NCBI GenBank assembly: GCA_003427395.1
Contig: BFEA01000801.1
Location: 225,790-246,200, forward strand
Direction: 5' to 3'
From: Chara braunii
Taxonomy: Eukaryota; Streptophyta; Charophyceae; Charales; Characeae
Length of the DNA stretch: 20,411 nt
The notes beneath the pieces were generated by a model that was not told where the DNA came from, did no database searches, and was given only the letters and a program-made list of their open reading frames with translations. Of this stretch, positions 17,693-20,411 are shown one piece after another. The translations under genes and the position numbers were made by a program. The stretch's first letter is position 1, and the number at the start of each line of letters is the position of its first letter.

Positions 17693-17917
17693 TCAAAGGC
17701 CAAGTCCCACCGTTCGCCCGTCACGACGCCGTAGACCAACCGTGTACTGCTTCTCCAGCTCCAATTGCAATTCGAGCTGCTTTTCACGAGACATGATGTT
17801 ATCTTGGCGGGACTCCGAGTGTCCCGTCGCCTCTCTGGTATAGGTCTCCTTGTCGCTGTTTTCAGAAGAAATATTGCCATCCGTACCAGCTGACTTTGTG
17901 CCGCCTCCCTTCAGGCC
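17693..17917 (-). CDS. Possible exon, unknown protein
   Basis: On the minus strand a plausible 3' splice site (TGCGTGTTTCAG, ending at 17918) precedes an open frame beginning GLKGGGTKSAGTDGNISS and containing TREATGHSESRQDN, then SREKQLELQLELEKQYT, a short charged, possibly coiled-coil stretch. The composition is neither low-complexity nor repeat-like, unlike the surroundings. A GT at about 17740 could be a donor, but it is weak; without it the frame ends at 17693. No family is recognised and no partner exon was found, so this is tentative. Confidence 0.22.
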   Translation of the reverse strand, partial: GLKGGGTKSAGTDGNISSENSDKETYTREATGHSESRQDNIMSREKQLELQLELEKQYTVGLRRRDGRTVGLGL

Positions 17918-17924
17918 CTGAAAC

Positions 17925-18330
17925 ACGCAGTTGCAATTGAAATATCAAGACACTCAGGACCTGACCATGAGCATCATTAGCAAAGAATCTAGACCCCACA
18001 TAATTCCCCAAATACAAATCCCTTTTTTTAAGTTTTTTTAAAATACAAATCTTATTAACAAAACAGAACTTAGCGAACAACGTCAAATATCGCTATGGAT
18101 TGATGTTTTAGTTTTCTCTTGCATCATTTGCAGTCAGAGTACCTATGGTCATCACACATTCAGTAACCAACACCCACACCCCGCGCCCTCAGCTCGGTTC
18201 GTGTGTTTTGCTTAGAACCTACCCTAATCTGTTGTACTGGAATCGACCGACCAAAAGGTCACACAATTTGCTCCCAGAACCAAACGTTGGCGTAGGACAA
18301 TTTCACGGATCGAGGTCGGAATGGGATCAG
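17925..18330. other. No feature seen apart from A/T runs
   Basis: An A/T-rich stretch with T and A runs lies at 18020-18065. If the downstream minus-strand exon is real this would be intron. No recognisable coding sequence. Confidence 0.3.
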
Positions 18331-18467
18331 AGAGAGAGGGAGAAAGGGAGACAGGGAGAGAGGAGGAGAAGGGAAGAGAAGGAGAGAGGGAAAGAGGGAG
18401 AGAGAGAGAGAGAGATGGAGAGAGGGAGAGAGGGAGAGAGGGAGAGAGGGAGAGAGGGAGAGAGAAC
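18331..18467 (+). repeat. Purine tract, (AGAGAGGG)n-like
   Basis: About 137 bp almost entirely A/G, with a regular 8-bp AGAGAGGG period in the second half. Open frames of E/R/G codons here are artefacts. It is a purine-strand counterpart of the pyrimidine tract at 6580-7530. Confidence 0.9.
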
Positions 18468-18485
18468 AACCACAGGAAAAGGAAC

Positions 18486-18640
18486 CACCCCCGAAACAAT
18501 CCTGTTCCTGAAAACCGCGCGAAGCGAACGAAACCCGGACACAGAGAAACCAGAAAGAAAAAGTGAAGCACCCCCAAAACAGTCGCCTTCCTGAAAACCG
18601 AGCGAAATGAAATAAATCCTTTCACAGGAAAACTAAGAAC
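18486..18640 (+). repeat. 83-bp tandem duplication
   Basis: ACCCCCGAAACAATCCTGTT starts at 18487 and ACCCCCAAAACAGTCGCCTT at 18570. Both continue with CCTGAAAACCG.GCGAA. A weaker third copy may start near 18643. It lies immediately after the purine tract. Confidence 0.8.
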
Positions 18641-19120
18641 ACAAGGCCACTCCCAAATCAGCCCCTTTAAAGATTGACCGAAAACAGGAGTCGTCCCTAA
18701 ATCATCAAAACAGAAAAACTGGACACAAAAGAGTGAACAGATCTACTCCCTTCCGTAAAGGGTTGAAAGCAGTGACCGAGACTACAACACACAAAACTAA
18801 AAAGAGGAAACGAAAAGGCAAAAACCAACTACCCTTGGAATGTTTTTTTCTGTTTTTGGACCATTCCTTGACTTTTGTGTGTCATCCTTGTGCAGGGGCC
18901 ATGCTTCGGGGAGCGAAACCGACCCGGCCGGAACTGGAGGCTTAGGGCGGCAGTCACAAATCGAAGGCAGCGGGTGCGGAGTTGCCAGCTCAGCTCTCTT
19001 TTAAAGGGGTGCTGGAGTCTACTGAGCATCGCAGCAGAGGTAGGCACGCCGCTTCGCGGCGGCCTCGCATCCGATTTCAATTGCGGTCTACTATTGGTTT
19101 TTGTTTGTGCATCTGGAACT

Positions 19121-19155
<35 letters not shown>

Positions 19156-19411
19156 AACAACAACAACACTGCACGTGAAATCAATGAAGGTGGCAAGCTG
19201 AAAGATTCCACTCTCAATGTATGCCCCAAAGGACCCCTTGTAGAAGGTAAGAAAAGGCAAATCAGTTTAAACAACCCATCCTGAAAATTTACAAAGGAGC
19301 CATGGTAAACAGCTTTAGTGCACTCCGTTTACGGAGGACCCATGTTCTCAAAGCCAGCATGTTGCTTTTCTGCCTTCAATTCTGTTGAACCTGTGATCGT
19401 AAGTTCGTCAA
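18641..19411. other. No gene recognised; poly-A tract at 19122-19153
   Basis: A 32-nt A-run at 19122-19153 follows unique GC-rich sequence containing the hairpin CGCCGCTTCGCGGCGG (about 19048). A poly-A run after non-repetitive sequence could be a retroposon tail, but no flanking duplication or related copy was found. Confidence 0.35.
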
Positions 19412-19477
19412 ACCATATTTTTTTCACTTTTTTATTTGTTATAGACCATATTTTTTTCACTTTTTTATTTTTTATAG
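19412..19477 (+). repeat. 33-bp tandem duplication, T-rich
   Basis: ACCATATTTTTTTCACTTTT followed by TTATTT.TTATAG occurs at 19412 and 19445 with one difference. Confidence 0.95.
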
Positions 19478-19773
19478 GTGCAAATTCAGAGTTACTTTAC
19501 TCATCTGATTCCAGTTGGATTCGAACAGATGTCTGTATACCAACAGTTCAGGGGTGTGCCAACTAAGCTAGGCCCATCGTTTCATCAAACCATATTCGTC
19601 CTTCTTGCATCGAAAGCTTGGATCCAAAGATCGAAACCATGGCACCTGAAGAAGCAACCCCAAGGAAATATATATGTCTTCTTCTGTGGACGACCACACG
19701 TCCACCTGGTTTAGAGGCCACATCACGTGGCCAGACTGGAAGTGCCACTGCAATGTCTATACAGACGTATGAC

Positions 19774-19871
19774 CAGCAAATATTTTATTTCCACTACTTT
19801 CCGGCATGAAGCAAGGTGTAGGCAGCAAATATTTTATTTCCCCAACTTTCCGGCATGAAGCAAGGTGTAGG
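19774..19871 (+). repeat. 49-bp tandem duplication
   Basis: CAGCAAATATTTTATTTCC begins at 19774 and 19823; both copies continue with ACTTTCCGGCATGAAGCAAG and GTGTAGGCA. A third fragment AGGTGTAGGCA recurs at about 19908 after two A-runs. Confidence 0.93.
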
Positions 19872-20177
19872 CAATAAAAACTTTGAAAAAAAAACAAGCA
19901 AAAAAAAAGGTGTAGGCATATAGCAGCATAAGGCATGAGATGTCCATAGATCATCGCAGCAAACAGCACGACGGAAATGCCCACGACATAATATACGAAG
20001 AAGCGAAGAAAGGAAAGACAGAATTCACTTGCAATCAGTTATATGTGTGCAGGTCAAGATGAACATGGCAAGCACACGTGTGCATCCCGTGGTTTTAGGT
20101 TGTCTGCAGGTGTGTGGCGTCTGGGCAGAACCCGTGGCATTGACAGGAGCTCGGGCACATATGTTTGGAAGACTTAC
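19872..20177. other. No gene recognised
   Basis: A-runs at about 19885-19910 and otherwise unremarkable sequence. If the minus-strand exon at 20178-20411 is real, this is its downstream intron. Confidence 0.3.
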
Positions 20178-20411
20178 CATCAATTTTGCAAATTTCTGTT
20201 GTCTGCTCGGATCCGAAAAATGCGCCGCATCCCATCGGTTTGTTCCGCAGGCCACCTCGACTTCCTGCGTAGCACGAACGCACAGAGCTTGAGCTAAACA
20301 TTTGGGGCAAATCGTGAACCTATTTACAACCCAATCGTTGCAAAGCAACTCTCTCTTCTCCAGTAACTTGACAATCTCCTGCCGGAAAGGGGCCACGGGG
20401 GTGTGGAAGGC
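20178..20411 (-). CDS. Possible 3' part of an exon, open at the window edge
   Basis: On the minus strand the frame is open from the window edge: HTPVAPFRQEIVKLLEKREL, then LCNDWVVNRFTICPKCLAQA, then further residues to FAKLM, where a strong donor GTAAGT (20177-20172) follows in phase 0. A CPKC pair plus additional cysteines could bind metal. The composition looks like real protein rather than repeat. I do not recognise the family, and a TE-derived protein cannot be excluded. The frame stays open past the donor to 20025, which weakens the splice inference. Confidence 0.3.

Noticed and set aside
19122-19153. Processed pseudogene or retroposon ending in A32
   Set aside because: No flanking duplication and no recognisable transcript-like sequence upstream; could be a simple homopolymer.

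Overview
This window looks like repeat-rich intergenic DNA from the nuclear genome of a eukaryote, most likely a streptophyte (land plant or charophyte alga). The evidence is a decayed plant-type LINE with a zinc-binding reverse-transcriptase tail, a BED-finger/DUF659/hATC-type hAT transposase, several MITE-like elements, long CT/GA and AT microsatellites, poly-A tracts, and no bacterial gene organisation. I cannot name the species. A large-genome charophyte or seedless plant would fit, but that is inference. No intact protein-coding gene is visible.

Layout: 1-918 holds simple repeats, a GC-rich palindromic patch and a short copy of a dispersed repeat. 919-4197 (minus) is a 5'-truncated LINE ORF2 relic, split by a 346-bp hAT-like MITE (element A, 3435-3780). 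4198-4560 holds an inverted-repeat element and a diverged direct copy of it. 5141-5204 is G-rich and 5530-5671 is an AT minisatellite. A second hAT-like MITE (element B, 5949-6452) has a perfect 8-bp target-site duplication. 6580-7530 is a long polypyrimidine tract. 7686-10945 (plus) is a hAT transposase pseudogene, broken by frameshifts, stops, a 49-bp duplication and a 443-bp Mutator-like MITE (8458-8900). 11721-11905 is a poly-A-tailed retroposon fragment related to the repeat near position 290. 12323-13745 is a degenerate tandem array of roughly 90-110 bp units, interrupted by an inverted-repeat element (12763-12905) and by a third hAT-like MITE (element C, 13429-13684). 14042-14205 is a GA microsatellite. 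15608-17350 contains many short local duplications. 17.4-20.4 kb has purine tracts, short tandem repeats and two weak minus-strand exon candidates, at 17693-17917 and 20178-20411; the second is open at the window edge.

The most interesting signal is that MITEs A, B and C share a recognisable internal core and 8-bp target-site duplications, yet their subterminal arms are built from different iterated palindromic motifs (CGAAC/GTTCG, CCGCGG, CCCGGG). The nesting also gives a relative chronology: the LINE, the transposase and the array were each in place before the MITE that interrupts it.
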